64,000 nucleotides of DNA. It comes from CAVUBL01 sp963837945 (GTDB taxonomy: Bacteria; Acidobacteriota; Thermoanaerobaculia; Multivoradales; DATKCC01). Of this stretch, positions 35,403-44,483 are shown piece by piece. The stretch lies in contig CAWIQD010000010.1 of NCBI GenBank assembly GCA_963837945.1, positions 62,001 through 126,000 of the forward strand, written 5' to 3'. The position numbers and the translations under genes are program-made. Every line of letters starts with the position of its first letter. Positions within the stretch are counted from its first letter, which is position 1. Below the pieces are notes generated by a model. That model worked only from the letters and a program-made list of their open reading frames with translations. It was not told where the DNA came from and did no database searches.

Positions 35403-37061
35403 CTGATCGCGGCCCTGTCCGAGCCCGCGGCCTACCCGGGTCGGCCCGGCAAGGTCACCGCGGTCCAGACCCACATCTCGGTGGTCTTTCTGGCGGGCGA
35501 GCGCGCCTACAAGGTGAGAAAGCCGGTCGACCTCGGCTTTCTCGACTTCACCACCCTCGAGCGGCGCCGGGCCGACTGCGAGGAGGAGGTCCAGCTCAAT
35601 CGCCGGCTCGCGCCGTCGGTCTACCTCGGGGTGGTGCCGATCACGCGCCGCGAAGCCGGTGGCCTGCGCGTGGGCGGCGCCGGAGAGCCGCTCGAGTACG
35701 CGGTCGAGATGCGCCGTCTCCCCGCCGAGGCGACCCTCCTCTCGCGGCTCGGGCGCGGCGAGCTCGGAGCGGCCACCCTCGAGGCCCTCGCCCATCGCCT
35801 GGCGGAGTTTCACCGCCGGGCCGAGACCGGGCCGGAGATCGCGCGCCAGGCCCGCTTCGAGGTCGTCGCCGGCAACGCCCGGGAGAACTTCGACCAGATC
35901 CGGCCCTTCCTCGGCCAGACCGTCAGCGAGCCGGTCTGGCGCCGTCTACGCCAGCTCACCGAGGCCGAGCTCGCCCGCCATCGCGACCTGATCGACGACC
36001 GCGCCCGACCCGGCGTCGCCCGCGACACCCATGGCGACCTCCACCTCGACCACGTCTACGCCTTTCCCGACCGCGAGCCCCCCGACGACCTGGTGATCGT
36101 CGACTGCATCGAGTTCAACGTCCGGTTCCGCTACGCCGACCCGGTCTCGGACCTCGCCTTCCTGGTCATGGACCTGCGGTTCCACGGCCGCGACGACCTG
36201 GCGCAGATCCTGGCTCGCGCCTACTTCGCGGCCGGCGGCGACGACGACGGCCGGCCGCTCCTGCCCTGGTACACCGCCTATCGCGCGGTCGTCCGGGGCA
36301 AGGTCGAGAGCCTCGCCCTCGGGGCCGAGGAGATTCCGGCCGCCCAGCGCTGGCAGGACCTCCAGCGCGCCCGCGCCCACTTCCTCCTCGCCCTGGGCGA
36401 GCTCGCCCCGCCTCCCGAGCGCCCCTGCCTGCTGCTCGCGGCGGGGCTGCCCGGCACCGGCAAGAGCCGCCTCGCCGCCGGCCTCCGCGAGGAGGCGGGA
36501 TTCACGGTGGTGCGCTCGGACGCAGTCCGCAAGGAGCTCGCCGGGCTCGCTCCCGACGAGGGCGCCGGGGCGGCCCTCGATCGGGGCATCTACACGCCCG
36601 AGTGGACCGAGCGCACGTACGCGGTCTGCCTCGAGCGGGCCGAGGAGCTGCTGTTCGAAGGCCGGCGCGTGGTGGTGGACGCCGGCTTTCGCGAGGAGGC
36701 CCGGCGGCGGGAGTACCTGGCCGCGGCGTGCGCCTGGGGCGTCCCCGCCCGCGTGCTTCTCTGCGAGGCGCCCGCCACGGAGGTCCGCCGGCGCCTCCGG
36801 AAACGGAGCTCCGAGCGCGCCAGCCGAAAAGTGGCTGGCACCTTCCGGAGCACCTTCCGGAGCGCGAGCCGAAAAGTGGCTGGCACCTTGCAGGGCGAGG
36901 TCTCGGACGCCGACTGGGCGGTCTTCCGGGCGCTCGCTCCGCGCTGGGAGGAGCCGGCCGCGGAGACCGCCGCCGTCCTCACCCGCATCGACACCGCCGG
37001 CCTCCCCGCCGCTTCCCTCGCTCAGGCCCTCGCCGCCCTCCGCGCCGCCCACCTCGCCTGA
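35403..37061 (+). CDS. Two-domain protein: aminoglycoside-phosphotransferase-like plus P-loop kinase
   Basis: About 552 residues. The N-terminal part (COG2187-like) has THISVVFLAGERAYKVRKPVDLGF, DTHGDLHLDHVY (catalytic loop) and DCIEFNVRFRYADPVSDLAF (DFG-like region). The C-terminal domain is a P-loop kinase (COG0645-like) with LLLAAGLPGTGKSRLA and VRSDAVRKELAG. The conserved THISVVFLAG lies across GTG 35481, so the true start must be upstream. CTG 35403 is the only plausible start I see and is set as the start with low certainty. Residues encoded at 36824-36889 are two in-frame repeat-derived inserts in the C-terminal domain. Substrate unknown. Confidence 0.75.
   Translation: MIAALSEPAAYPGRPGKVTAVQTHISVVFLAGERAYKVRKPVDLGFLDFTTLERRRADCEEEVQLNRRLAPSVYLGVVPITRREAGGLRVGGAGEPLEYAVEMRRLPAEATLLSRLGRGELGAATLEALAHRLAEFHRRAETGPEIARQARFEVVAGNARENFDQIRPFLGQTVSEPVWRRLRQLTEAELARHRDLIDDRARPGVARDTHGDLHLDHVYAFPDREPPDDLVIVDCIEFNVRFRYADPVSDLAFLVMDLRFHGRDDLAQILARAYFAAGGDDDGRPLLPWYTAYRAVVRGKVESLALGAEEIPAAQRWQDLQRARAHFLLALGELAPPPERPCLLLAAGLPGTGKSRLAAGLREEAGFTVVRSDAVRKELAGLAPDEGAGAALDRGIYTPEWTERTYAVCLERAEELLFEGRRVVVDAGFREEARRREYLAAACAWGVPARVLLCEAPATEVRRRLRKRSSERASRKVAGTFRSTFRSASRKVAGTLQGEVSDADWAVFRALAPRWEEPAAETAAVLTRIDTAGLPAASLAQALAALRAAHLA
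36824..36889 (+). repeat. Dispersed in-frame repeat element, copies B and C
   Basis: Two copies of the same core as at 34602, starting 45 bp apart (36824-36844 and 36869-36889), each coding RKVAGT in frame. Copy B continues as CACCTTCCGGAG twice in tandem (36839-36850 and 36851-36862). Copy C is followed by the conserved-looking GEVSDADWAVF of the host gene. They lie between RRRLRKRSSERAS and that conserved sequence, where family members normally have a short loop. Confidence 0.87.
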
Positions 37062-37074
37062 CCGCGGGGCGCGG

Positions 37075-39435
37075 TCAAAACAACCCCAGCTGCTCGCCCC
37101 GGCCGGTCAGGGCGTCGAAGCCCACGCCCACCAGATCCAGCACCGGCTCGGCCACCGGCCGGATCTGCTTCTCGACGTAGTGGCCGTAGTCGAACGGGTG
37201 CTCGCGCTCGGCCGCCGGCTCGGGACCGGCGACGGTCATCACGTAGGCCATCACCTCGGGCACCGGGCCCGCGAGCTTCCTCGCCGCGGCGACGTGGGGC
37301 GGCGTCGTCGAGGTGTACTCCGCCGGATCCTTGCGCAGCCCCTTGTAGTAGACGAGGAGGTCGTCGAGCGCGCCGGCCTCGAGCTCGGCCAGGATCCGGC
37401 GCACGTAGGGCTCGACCGGCTCGTCGCCGAACAACCGCTCGTAGAGCTCCTGCTGGACGCGGCGAGCGAGCTCGGTCCAGTCGCGCCGCACCACCTCCAT
37501 GCCGGTGAACACCGTCCGCCGCTCGCCCCCCTCCTCGACCAGCCCGACGTAGCGCTTGCGGGCGCCCCGTCCGCCGTGCCGGGTCGCGGGCAAGAGCAGC
37601 TTCAAGTACAGGCGCTCGAAACGCAGCTCGAGCCGGCTCTCCACCCGGTAGCGCTCGGCGATCCAGGCGGCGAGCTCCCGGTTGAGCTCCGCGGCCAGCT
37701 CCTCGGCGAAGCCCCGCGCCGCCTCCGCGTCGGCGAGATCGGACTCGACGAACAGGCTGTCGGTGTCGCCGTACAGCACCCGGTGGCCGCGGGCGGCGAT
37801 CCGGTCCCGGGTCCAGAGCAGGATCTCCCGGCCGAAGCCGGTGATGGCGTTGGCGATCTGCGGGCTGTGGAAGCGGCAGGCCGACGTCGCGAGCACGCCG
37901 TAGAACGAGTTCATCAGGATCTTGATGGCGTAGCTCGTCACCCGGTCGCCGGCGCGCCGGGCGGCCTCGCGGCGCGGGAAGAGGTCGTCGAGCATCGCCG
38001 GCAGGATCCCGGGCCGGCGGCGGAAGGCCGCGCCGTTCGGGGCGACCACCAGATCCTCGTCGCCGCCCTCGCCTCGGTCGCCCCGCGCGACGTGGTTCAG
38101 CGGGTCGATCCCGAAGGTCCGGATGAGGCTCGGGTAGAGGCTCCGGAAGTCGAAGACCGGCACGTTCTCCCAGAGCCCGGGCCGCGGCTCGAGGACGTGC
38201 CCCCCCGCCGTCTCGCCGCTCTCCTCCTGTCCGGACCCGACGGTCGGCGCCACCACGCCCCGCCGCCCGAGCTCCATCAAGTAGAGGAAGTCGAAGGCCG
38301 CGATCGACGCTCCCAGCCGCTCCGGGGGCAGTCCGGTCAGGCGGCTCCTCTCGACCGCCAGCTCGACGAGCTGGAGGTGCTCGAGCACCTCGAGGGCCAG
38401 CCGGGAGTCGGTGAGGTTGTACTCGGCGAGCGCTTCCGGATCCTCTTCGAAGAGGCGCAGGATCTCCCGGCCGCCCTCGCCGGCCGAGTGGGTCTTGCCC
38501 TCACCCAGAACCTCCCGGGCGACGGCGTCGAGAGCGTAGCTCTCCATGCGGATCGAGGCGCCCCGCAGGAGCTGGATGCCGTCGAGCACCGTCCGGCCGG
38601 GCACCGAGGCGCTCGAGGGCCCGCGCCGGAAGGAGCGGGCGAGCCGCACCGTGCCGGGCCCGCGGCCGAGCTCGAGCACGCCGCCCCAGCGCTCGGAGAG
38701 CCGGACCAGCACCGCCAGGTCGAAGTCGATCACGTTCCAGCCGGTCAGCACGTCCGGGTCGAGCTCGCGCACCCGGTGGGCGAAGGCGCCGAGCAGCTCG
38801 GCCTCGGTCCCGAACCCGGCGACCCGGACCGGGCCGGCGGGGGCGGCCGCGCCCTCCGGGCGGAGCATCAGCACCTCCGCCGCGCCGCAACCCCAGAGCG
38901 AGACCGAGAGCAGCCGCTCGGCCGCGGGGTCGGTCTCGATGTCGAACGAGAGCACGGTGAGCCCGGGCACCCAGTCCGCCGGCGCGACTTCCGGATCCTC
39001 GAACACCCGGTCGACGCCCGCGCCGGGACGGGACTCGCCGCGGATCGCGAGCGACCCCCGGATGCCGCGATCGACGAGGTAGCGCACCGCGAACCGCACG
39101 TCCGCCTCGAACGTCGCGAGGCCCGCCTTGTGGAGGCGGTCGCGGACCCGGGGAGCGTCGGACGGCTTCGGTACCTCGAGCCGGGCCACCGGGTCGCCCG
39201 CCAGGCTCACCCGGTCGCTCTCGACCAGCCGGAACGGGCCGCTCCCCCGGGCCGCCTCGAGCGCTCTTTCGCGCTCCCGCTCGAGGACGTAGAACGAGGG
39301 CACCTGCCGGCGGTCGCGAACCAGGAAGCTCTCGCCGGTCTCCAGCCGGCCGTAGAGATGGACCACCGGCCGGCCGGCTTCGAGGCGGTAGGTCGGCTGG
39401 AGGATGAAGCCGCGCAGGGGCCGGGGAGCCTCCAT
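37075..39435 (-). CDS. polB: DNA polymerase II (family B)
   Basis: Replicative/repair polymerase with proofreading, 786 residues from ATG 39435 (TTG 39477 is an alternative with a weak ribosome site). Exonuclease motif I is LSFDIET and ExoII is in GWNVIDFDL. Polymerase motif A is VFDFRSLYPSLIRTF, motif B is SYAIKILMNSFYGVL and motif C is YGDTDSLFV. The C-terminus GEQLGLF is a sliding-clamp-binding pentapeptide like that of E. coli Pol II. The length is typical. It converges tail-to-tail with the kinase gene and is divergent from the PilZ gene. SOS control is possible but no LexA box was identified. Confidence 0.95.
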   Translation of the reverse strand: MEAPRPLRGFILQPTYRLEAGRPVVHLYGRLETGESFLVRDRRQVPSFYVLERERERALEAARGSGPFRLVESDRVSLAGDPVARLEVPKPSDAPRVRDRLHKAGLATFEADVRFAVRYLVDRGIRGSLAIRGESRPGAGVDRVFEDPEVAPADWVPGLTVLSFDIETDPAAERLLSVSLWGCGAAEVLMLRPEGAAAPAGPVRVAGFGTEAELLGAFAHRVRELDPDVLTGWNVIDFDLAVLVRLSERWGGVLELGRGPGTVRLARSFRRGPSSASVPGRTVLDGIQLLRGASIRMESYALDAVAREVLGEGKTHSAGEGGREILRLFEEDPEALAEYNLTDSRLALEVLEHLQLVELAVERSRLTGLPPERLGASIAAFDFLYLMELGRRGVVAPTVGSGQEESGETAGGHVLEPRPGLWENVPVFDFRSLYPSLIRTFGIDPLNHVARGDRGEGGDEDLVVAPNGAAFRRRPGILPAMLDDLFPRREAARRAGDRVTSYAIKILMNSFYGVLATSACRFHSPQIANAITGFGREILLWTRDRIAARGHRVLYGDTDSLFVESDLADAEAARGFAEELAAELNRELAAWIAERYRVESRLELRFERLYLKLLLPATRHGGRGARKRYVGLVEEGGERRTVFTGMEVVRRDWTELARRVQQELYERLFGDEPVEPYVRRILAELEAGALDDLLVYYKGLRKDPAEYTSTTPPHVAAARKLAGPVPEVMAYVMTVAGPEPAAEREHPFDYGHYVEKQIRPVAEPVLDLVGVGFDALTGRGEQLGLF

Positions 39436-39470
39436 GAGGAGCGCCAGTCTATCGACCCGGAGGATGGCAC

Positions 39471-39499
39471 TTGACAACGTCCCCGAGATATATTTCTAT
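39471..39499 (+). promoter_or_regulatory. Candidate promoter for the PilZ gene
   Basis: Consensus -35 TTGACA at 39471-39476, 17-bp spacer, weak -10 TTCTAT at 39494-39499 in an A+T-rich patch. The start point would be near 39506, 29 bases before the ATG at 39535. Confidence 0.38.
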
Positions 39500-39534
39500 T
39501 GAGATACATCGATTCCGTCGAGCCGGAGGCTGCC

Positions 39535-39879
39535 ATGCCCCAGCGTCAGAAGCGCCGCTATCCCCGCGTTCCGATCGACCGGCCCTCGCTGGTGCGGGTG
39601 CTCGACCCCGAGCCGTTCCAGCGCCCGTTCGAGGACTTCACCCGCACCCGCGTCCTGGGCTCCGGAGGCTGCATGTTCCTGAGCCCCGAGCCGGTGGGCT
39701 TCGGCTCGCTGATGGAGCTGCTGATCGCGCTCGGCGAGCGGGTGGTGCGCGCCGACAGCCGGGTGGTCTACGAGCTCGAGCGCGGCGGCAGGCACGAGGT
39801 GGGCGTCGAGTTCCTGCGCATGAGCCCGGCCGACCGGGCCTACGTCGAGTCGGTCGTCTCCGCCCAGGCCGCCGGCTGA
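39535..39879 (+). CDS. PilZ-domain protein
   Basis: 114 residues. The c-di-GMP box begins QKRRYPRVPIDRPSLV (RxxxR-like) and continues to GSGGCMFLSPEPVGFGS, which stands for the D/NxSxxG motif, here SGGCMF, so the Asp/Asn is replaced. Binding of c-di-GMP may therefore be altered. I chose ATG 39535; an upstream TTG at 39499 would add 12 non-conserved residues. It is a one-gene unit, transcribed away from polB and 124 bases before the large sensor kinase, to which it might be an adaptor. The pilin operon at 13-21 kb gives a possible context. Confidence 0.72.
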   Translation: MPQRQKRRYPRVPIDRPSLVRVLDPEPFQRPFEDFTRTRVLGSGGCMFLSPEPVGFGSLMELLIALGERVVRADSRVVYELERGGRHEVGVEFLRMSPADRAYVESVVSAQAAG

Positions 39880-40003
39880 GCGCCCGGTCCGCCCGGACTC
39901 GACTTCGCGCGATCGCTGCGCGGGGGAAACGCGGTATCCTCGGCGTACCGGGCCGAACGCTGGGGGGTGGTCGGGACCCGGAGACCCCACCGCGCCACGC
40001 TCG

Positions 40004-43000
40004 ATGAGCACCTCCAGATCCCGATTGCGAGTCGCCGCCCTGTGCGCGGTGCTCGCCGCCGCGGGCCTCGGCCTCGATCTCCTGCCCTTGGAGATCCTCC
40101 CCGGGGTCCACCTCGTCTTCGGCGGCCTCTTCGCCCTCCTGGCCGCCGTCTGGTTCGGCCCGGTGGCGGGCGGTCTCGTCGGCTTTGCGGCCGCGCTGCC
40201 CACCTGGTCCCTCTGGCACCAGCCGCTGCCGCTCTCCGCGCTGCTCTACGGCCTGGAGGGCGTGTGGGTGGGCGTCGCCCTGCGCGCTCAACACCGCCGC
40301 GGCCTGCTTCCGGCGGTGCTCGCCTACTGGCTGCTCCTCGGCTCCTGGCTCAACCTCGTCGTCCAGCTCACGATCAGCGGGCTGGCCCTTCCGGTCGCCC
40401 TGATCATCCAGTGCCGTTCGATCGTCAACGGGCTCCTGGTGGCGATCCTCGCCGAGCTGGTGCTCAGGACCGGTCAGCTCATCGCCCACCACCGGGCAGG
40501 CCGCCGGAGCGACCGGCTTCGCGCGCCCGACTTCGAATCTCTCGTCTCGCTCGCCCTCGTCGCAATGGTCTCGCTACCCATCCTGTGGATCGCCGTGCGC
40601 AGCGCCCGGAGCCTGGTCGAGCAGCGCCTCGCCGAGCAGGCCGAGCGGGTCTCGCGGAACGTCGGGTCGATCGAAGCCCAGGTGACGACCCTGATGGAGA
40701 GCTACGCCCGCGGCGTGAGCACCGCGGCCGCCCTCGCGAGGCAGAGCGGGTTGGCGGACGCGCCCCGCCTCCAGGGCCTCCTCGCCACGATCCGCGCGCA
40801 ATACCCCGAGTTCGCGGGCATGTACGTCGCGGACCGCGAGGCGCGGACCCTCGCCTTCGACCCCGCGGTCGACGAGGAAGGCCGATCGCTGATCGGGTCG
40901 AGCTTCGCCGACCGGGACTACTATCACCGGCTCGTCGCCTCTCGCTCGCTGGTGTACTCCGGCGTCTACCAGGCGCGCGGCGGCATGACCGGCCCGGCGG
41001 TCGCGATCGGCGCCCCGGTCGCCGGCCCCGACGGCGAGCTCGCCGGGTTCGTCCTCGGCTGGTTCGACGTCAACGACAGCTTCCGGAGGATCGTCTCGCA
41101 GGACGCCGGCGCGGGCTCCGAAGCGGTGATCACCGACTCGCAGGGCCTGTTGGTGGCGGACTCGATGATGCCGGCCGGAGGCTATCGCCGAGTCATCGAC
41201 GTCTCCGGCCGGAGCGCCTTCGAGAGGGCCCGCACCGGCCGCCAGGGCGTTCTCTACGAGGCGCCGGACGGCCCGACGGCGGGCTCGCCGGCTCTCTCGA
41301 CGCTCGGGCGGAGCCGGCTGCTCGCCGCCGCCACCCTGCCCGGCTTCGGCTGGAAGGTGTGGGTCGACCAGTCGCTCCAGCCCGTGCAGGCCGCCCTCGT
41401 GCGATCGAGCCTCTCGCAACTCCTGGTCCTGATCGGCGTCCTGCTGCTCGCGCTCCTGCTCAGCCGCGGCCTCGCTCGCCTGGTCGGGCGACCCCTCGAG
41501 CGGCTGCGCCAGAGCGCCGAGCGGCTGGCGCAGGGAGACCTCGCGGAGCGCCCGGACCCGGTGCAGATGCCGATCGCCGAGATCGAGTCGCTCTACCGGA
41601 GCTTCGACCGCATGGCGGACAACCTCGAGGCCGGCTGGAGCCGCCAACGCCAGCTCCTCGAGGAGGTCTCGATCACGAAGCGAGAGCTCGAGGCGACCTT
41701 CGACGCGATGCACGACGGCGTCGTGATCACCGACCGGGAGGACCGGCTGCTGCGCGCCAATCGGGCGTTCTACGACTTCCTCTCCCTCGATCCCGAGCAC
41801 GCCGAGGGCCGCAGCCTCGCCGGGCTGATCCATCCCGAGGGCGGCGCCGAGGACTGCCCCGCCTGCCGCGCGCGGAAAGCGGGTCTCGCGAAGACCATTC
41901 TCCTCGCCGGCACCCGCTCGGAGACCGCTCGGCCGCTCGAGGTCCGTCTCGACGTGATTCGCGACGCCGAGGGCGAGGTCGTGGGCTCCGTCGAGGTCGT
42001 CCGCGGCCTCTCCGGGACCCGGCGCGACGAGACGCTCCGCGCTCTCGGCCAGCTCGCCTCGGGGATCGCCCACAACTTCAACAACTCGCTGACCGCTGTC
42101 CTCGGCTACACCCAGCTCGCCCGCCGGCAGACGGACGACCCGCGCCTCGCCGGCTCGCTCGAAACCGTGGAGATGGCCGCGCTCGATGCCGCCAAGATGG
42201 TGCGGCGGATCCAGCGGTTCGCCCAGCCCGGGGGCGGCCAGGGACCGATGGAGACGGCCCCTCTAGGCCCACTGGTGCAGGACGCCCTGGACTTGACGCG
42301 CTCGCGGTGGGAGGCCGACGCCCACGCCCGGGGCATCGAGTACGCGGTGCGCTTCGACGCCGCGGCCGCCGGCGGGCTCGCGATCGACTGCGACCCGTCC
42401 GCTCTGCGCGAGGTCTTCGTCAACCTGGTCATCAACGCGCTCGACGCCATGCCCTCCGGAGGCGAGCTCGCGGTGACGGCCGAGGACGGCGACGGCGAGG
42501 TCCGGATCGTCTTCGCCGATACCGGGTGCGGGATGAGCGCGGAGGTCCAGGGGCGGATCTTCGAGCCCTTTTTCACCACCAAGGGCACGCTCGGGCAGGG
42601 GATGGGGCTGGCGGTCAGCTACGCGATGATCCAGCACCAGGGCGGCCGGCTCGAAGTCGAGAGCGCTCCGGGCCTGGGAAGTCGCTTCACGGTGACGCTC
42701 GCGAAGAGCGCGCGCGGCTCTGGAAGCGAGCTCGCAGCCGGTGGCGCAGCCGCCGCGGGAGACTATGGCGAACAGCGCCGGCCGGCCGTGCTGGTGGTCG
42801 AGGACGAGGCGGTGATCCGCAAGATGCTCCGCCGTGCTCTCGAGGGCCGCGGCTTCCGGGTGGAGACGGCGAACGACGGCGCGGCCGCCCTAGAGGTGCT
42901 GGCGCGCCAGGCGTTCGACCTCGTGCTCTCGGACCTCGCGATGCCGGGTGCCGACGGCCTGGTGGTGGCGAGAGCCGTCCGGCGGCGCTCTCCGGCCACC

Positions 43001-43192
43001 AAGATGGTCCTGATGACCGGCTACGGCGAGCTCTATCGCCAGGTCCGCGACGACTGGGACGCCGGCGAGGCGCCGGTCGACGCCCTGGTGTCGAAGCCGT
43101 TCGCGTGGTCGGAGCTCTTCACCCTGCTCGAGAGCCTGCTCCCTGCGGCGCGGCCGGAACTGCCGGAGCGCCGGCCGGGAATGGCGACCTGA
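40004..43192 (+). CDS. Hybrid sensor histidine kinase with MASE-like and dCache-like sensors
   Basis: 1,062 residues. Five or six N-terminal helices with a MASE-like motif GGLFALLAAVWFGPVAGGLVGF come first. A periplasmic or extracytoplasmic domain (about 200-455) follows, resembling dCache (SFADRDYYHRL, VYSGVYQARGGMTGPAVAIG, FGWKVWVDQSL). Then a HAMP linker (RGLARLVGRPLERLRQSAERL), PAS (DGVVITDREDRLLRANRAFYD), HisKA (ASGIAHNFNNSLTAVLGYTQ), HATPase (NLVINALDAM, GQGMGLAVSY) and a C-terminal receiver (VVEDEAVIRKML, LSDLAMPG). ATG 40004 used. It converges on a minus-strand lipoprotein gene. The ligand is unknown; dCache commonly senses organic acids or amino acids. Confidence 0.9.
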   Translation: MSTSRSRLRVAALCAVLAAAGLGLDLLPLEILPGVHLVFGGLFALLAAVWFGPVAGGLVGFAAALPTWSLWHQPLPLSALLYGLEGVWVGVALRAQHRRGLLPAVLAYWLLLGSWLNLVVQLTISGLALPVALIIQCRSIVNGLLVAILAELVLRTGQLIAHHRAGRRSDRLRAPDFESLVSLALVAMVSLPILWIAVRSARSLVEQRLAEQAERVSRNVGSIEAQVTTLMESYARGVSTAAALARQSGLADAPRLQGLLATIRAQYPEFAGMYVADREARTLAFDPAVDEEGRSLIGSSFADRDYYHRLVASRSLVYSGVYQARGGMTGPAVAIGAPVAGPDGELAGFVLGWFDVNDSFRRIVSQDAGAGSEAVITDSQGLLVADSMMPAGGYRRVIDVSGRSAFERARTGRQGVLYEAPDGPTAGSPALSTLGRSRLLAAATLPGFGWKVWVDQSLQPVQAALVRSSLSQLLVLIGVLLLALLLSRGLARLVGRPLERLRQSAERLAQGDLAERPDPVQMPIAEIESLYRSFDRMADNLEAGWSRQRQLLEEVSITKRELEATFDAMHDGVVITDREDRLLRANRAFYDFLSLDPEHAEGRSLAGLIHPEGGAEDCPACRARKAGLAKTILLAGTRSETARPLEVRLDVIRDAEGEVVGSVEVVRGLSGTRRDETLRALGQLASGIAHNFNNSLTAVLGYTQLARRQTDDPRLAGSLETVEMAALDAAKMVRRIQRFAQPGGGQGPMETAPLGPLVQDALDLTRSRWEADAHARGIEYAVRFDAAAAGGLAIDCDPSALREVFVNLVINALDAMPSGGELAVTAEDGDGEVRIVFADTGCGMSAEVQGRIFEPFFTTKGTLGQGMGLAVSYAMIQHQGGRLEVESAPGLGSRFTVTLAKSARGSGSELAAGGAAAAGDYGEQRRPAVLVVEDEAVIRKMLRRALEGRGFRVETANDGAAALEVLARQAFDLVLSDLAMPGADGLVVARAVRRRSPATKMVLMTGYGELYRQVRDDWDAGEAPVDALVSKPFAWSELFTLLESLLPAARPELPERRPGMAT

Positions 43193-43215
43193 AGCTTGGG
43201 CGTCGTGCCCTAGCT
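43193..43215. terminator. Convergent hairpin between sensor kinase and lipoprotein gene
   Basis: AGCT-T-GGGC, a GTCGT loop and GCCC-T-AGCT (43193-43215) form an interrupted 8-bp stem just after the kinase stop and overlapping the stop of the opposing gene. It has no T-tract. It could act as a weak bidirectional end signal. Confidence 0.3.
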
Positions 43216-43872
43216 GAGGAACCGGACCAGTCGGTACTCGTCCTCGTTGTGAGGCTCGACCTCGACCCGGATCGGTTCGCCCTGGCGCAGGCGGTCGAAG
43301 CGCTCGCGCTCGGGCCGGTTCGCGTCGTACGGCATCTCGACCGTGAGGACGCCCTGGCGCGAGGTGCGTAGCCCGAACTGTCCCTGCTGGGCGTCGATCC
43401 AGGCGACGGTACCGGCGAGCTGGTTGTTGTCGTACCCCGGCTCGTAGCCCGGCTGGCCGCCGTAGCCGCGATCGTCCCGGTCGTAGCCCCGGCGGTCCTG
43501 GACGCTTTGGGTCACCTCGATGTAGTCGGCGTAGGAAGCGCCGTAGCGCCCCTGGGCGACCTGTGCCGCGATCACGTCACCCGGCTCGAGCGCGTCCGGC
43601 GCGTAGTCGCGGCCCTGGTAGACGACCCGCGTCGAGCGGTCGTACCGAAGGGTCTCCGCCCCGTAGCGGGTGTCGACCTGGAGCAGCTGGCGCGAGGGGT
43701 CGACCCGGCTCACCTGCCCGGAGATGGTGTTCTGGCCTCCCGGCACCGGCCCGGGCCCCGGCCCGGGCGGCACGGTCTGCGGTCCGCCGGGATACCCGAC
43801 GCCGCAACCGAGGGCGCCCGCGAGCAGGAGGGCGAGGACGGGAGCGAGTCGCTTGGTGCTGTCGATGTTCAT
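43210..43872 (-). CDS. Predicted lipoprotein with repeated beta domain
   Basis: 220 residues. Signal sequence RLAPVLALLLAGALGCGVG fits a lipobox-type signal, so Cys22 would be lipidated. A Pro/Gly linker (PGGPQTVPPGPGPGPVPGG) precedes a short repeated beta domain seen twice, SGQVSRVDPSRQLLQVDT and AGTVAWIDAQQGQFGLRT, and a Tyr/Asp/Gly-rich middle. The duplication suggests two copies of an OB/DUF5666-like strand pattern. ATG 43872 follows AGGAGGA. The start overlaps the upstream gene by ATGA, so the two are translated together. Function not known. Confidence 0.68.
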   Translation of the reverse strand: MNIDSTKRLAPVLALLLAGALGCGVGYPGGPQTVPPGPGPGPVPGGQNTISGQVSRVDPSRQLLQVDTRYGAETLRYDRSTRVVYQGRDYAPDALEPGDVIAAQVAQGRYGASYADYIEVTQSVQDRRGYDRDDRGYGGQPGYEPGYDNNQLAGTVAWIDAQQGQFGLRTSRQGVLTVEMPYDANRPERERFDRLRQGEPIRVEVEPHNEDEYRLVRFLS

Positions 43873-44483
43873 CGTTTCCTCCTTCGAGTCCCCACCTTCG
43901 ATGCCGGCGTCTGGTGCAAAGACGGGGCCAGGCTTCGCTCCGCCCCCTCGGCCGCCCCGCGGTACCGATCGAGGGCTCGTCGCGCCTCGCCGAGCGCGCG
44001 ACCGGCCTGATCGAGGGCGTGGCCCGCGGCATGGGGCCGCCAGCGCAGGCACTCGACGCTCACCCCCACCAGCCGGTCGAGCGCGCGGCGCAGGGGACGC
44101 TCGACCGCTGGATCCGGCACCGGGAAGAGGCGATCGCGATCGAGCGACAGCAGAGCGCGCCCGAGCGCCTCGCAGGCGGCGAGCCCGGCGAGCGGCCGGC
44201 CGGCCCGGCGGGTGGCGACCAGGTGACGGTAGGGCCCGGAGAGCCTGGACCATTCGCCGGACCAGGCGCGGCTCCAGCGCACCATTTGCTCGCGGCTCCC
44301 GGGCGACGGCGGCGCCGGGGCGCGGAGCACGATCGCTCCGGGGCCGGGCGCTCCAGGCTCGGCGGCCGTCTCGCCGCCGGTGACGGCGACGATCGTCAGG
44401 GCGAGGGCGGCATAGGCCGCGAGCCGCGGTTGGACGCAGCGCGGACCGCGGATGAGTCGATGGCTGGTGTGGGGTCTCGTCAT
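43869..44483 (-). CDS. Secreted alpha-helical protein of unknown function
   Basis: 204 residues with a signal peptide (LAAYAALALTIVAVTGGETAAEP). The ATG at 44483 follows GAGCAGGAGGAG. The mature part is Arg/Ala-rich and helical, with conserved-looking SREQMVRWSRAWSGEWSRLSGPYRHL and a single cysteine in CEALGRALLSLD. No family recognised. It is coupled by ATGA to the lipoprotein gene, implying joint export to the envelope. Confidence 0.55.
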   Translation of the reverse strand: MTRPHTSHRLIRGPRCVQPRLAAYAALALTIVAVTGGETAAEPGAPGPGAIVLRAPAPPSPGSREQMVRWSRAWSGEWSRLSGPYRHLVATRRAGRPLAGLAACEALGRALLSLDRDRLFPVPDPAVERPLRRALDRLVGVSVECLRWRPHAAGHALDQAGRALGEARRALDRYRGAAEGAERSLAPSLHQTPASKVGTRRRKR

